Shown here piece after piece: positions 63,400 through 64,000 of a stretch of DNA of 64,000 bases. Numbering within the stretch: position 1 is the stretch's first letter; every line of letters starts with the position of its first letter. Position numbers and translations under genes: made by a program. The notes under the pieces are model-generated. The model worked only from the letters and a program-made list of their open reading frames with translations, was not told the origin of the DNA and searched no databases. Location: NCBI RefSeq assembly GCF_024054035.1, contig NZ_JAMXQU010000001.1:62001-126000 (forward strand), in the 5' to 3' direction. Source of the stretch: Asaia lannensis NBRC 102526 (GTDB lineage: Bacteria; Pseudomonadota; Alphaproteobacteria; Acetobacterales; Acetobacteraceae).

Positions 63400-64000
63400 T
63401 TACTGCCAGTCCTGCAACCATCCCGCACCGGCAAGAAGGTGTATGGCCTCCCTAATCCGATCCGGAGCAGCGGTTTCGAGCGCTGCTACGTCCTCACCCA
63501 TCAGGGCGCGCATCTGGTGCGGCGCGAACACAAGGTCGATTAACTTCGCCGCCAGCGGAAGCGCACGCGCCAAGGTGTCGGGTAATACGTCTTGCTGGCC
63601 GATAATGGCAGCGGCGACCCGAAGCATTCCGCCTTCGCGTCCGATCCTGTCGGCGAGGCGGGCCAGTTCGGGCATCCTGTGCGCCGTCGACATTACGACG
63701 CGCATCAGGGCGATTACCTCGGGCCGAAGCGAGTGCGACAGGATCGATTGCCCCGCCACCATCAGCCGCGCCTCCAGCGGAAGATGCCATGGCACGTCGG
63801 TCGCCGGGGCGAGGCCGCGATCGACATTATCCCGGATGACGGCGGCGAACAGTTCCTCCTTATTGGCATAGCGCGCATAGATGCTTGCCTTGCCCGCTCC
63901 AGCCAGCGCCGCGACCTGATCGCAACTGGTCGCGTCAAACCCACGATCGAGGAACAGGCTCGTTGCAGCGTTAAGGATGCGGCGGTCGACCTCTCCGGCC
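63400..64000 (-). CDS. TetR-family regulator, 5' end outside the window
   Basis: The minus frame reads from the window edge: VDRRILNAATSLFLDRGFDATSCDQVAALAGAGKASIYARYANKEELF, the TetR helix-turn-helix, then a helical ligand-binding domain ending AGAGWLQDWQ. At least 199 residues are present and only a few N-terminal residues are missing. Its target is probably beyond base 64,000. Confidence 0.88.
   Translation of the reverse strand, partial: AGEVDRRILNAATSLFLDRGFDATSCDQVAALAGAGKASIYARYANKEELFAAVIRDNVDRGLAPATDVPWHLPLEARLMVAGQSILSHSLRPEVIALMRVVMSTAHRMPELARLADRIGREGGMLRVAAAIIGQQDVLPDTLARALPLAAKLIDLVFAPHQMRALMGEDVAALETAAPDRIREAIHLLAGAGWLQDWQ

Overview
The window looks like accessory DNA from an alphaproteobacterium, most likely an acetic acid bacterium (Acetobacteraceae). 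Grounds are the IS5, IS6 and IS630 types present, a secreted protein with a Hint domain after a low-complexity repeat region, several TonB receptors, and DUF1656/FUSC efflux genes. The assignment is by family resemblance only. Most of the window is a mosaic of modules separated by broken insertion sequences and small palindromic recombination-type sites.

Layout. 1-7,800: a nutrient-uptake locus. A hisC-like aminotransferase (cut by the window edge) is divergent from a PhyH-type oxygenase, an amino-acid-type ABC importer, an NCS1 permease and a TonB receptor. Two promoters here share the same -35/operator layout, with HutC/GntR-like sites. 7,800-9,000: a dead IS5 element and debris. 9,000-17,540: an integration/mobilisation module with a tyrosine integrase, a tRNA-Glu 3' fragment, an AlpA-like protein, relaxase and MobC, an oriT-like hairpin, an XRE regulator and two serine resolvases that flank a membrane/secreted gene pair. 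17,900-21,100: a small stress locus (Hsp20, secreted protein, PsiE), then an STN-domain protein coupled to a micro-ORF. 21,460-22,830: an IS6 element between inverted IS630 pieces. 22,800-24,700: LysR and a quinone reductase.

26,000-31,500 holds the most unusual genes: a tandem acyltransferase-like protein, an aminoglycoside-phosphotransferase-fold kinase and a 502-residue helical protein, followed by a GntR regulator. I do not recognise this set as a described system. 32,500-38,900: a LysR-controlled EmrAB/TolC-like efflux pump. 39,000-44,800: an FAH-family enzyme, a LysR regulator, a repeat-rich secreted protein, a small protein and a Hint-domain protein.

45,900-48,600: a HigBA toxin-antitoxin pair and an S41 peptidase between two palindromes that share TACTTCCGATAA. 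Related sites lie at 8,978 and 63,183. Two of the four have closely matched 11-6-11 dif-like geometry, so Xer-type modular exchange is a candidate explanation for the mosaic. 48,600-54,100: an AaeXAB-like aromatic-acid efflux operon with its own outer-membrane channel and a divergent AraC regulator; a deleted copy of that regulator sits at 44,833. 54,250-57,300: an IS5-family transposase and a Tat-exported PLP enzyme. 57,700-62,700: a nickel/cobalt-type transporter divergent from a TonB receptor and PepSY protein, with a Zur-like palindrome between them. The window ends in a TetR gene that runs off the edge.
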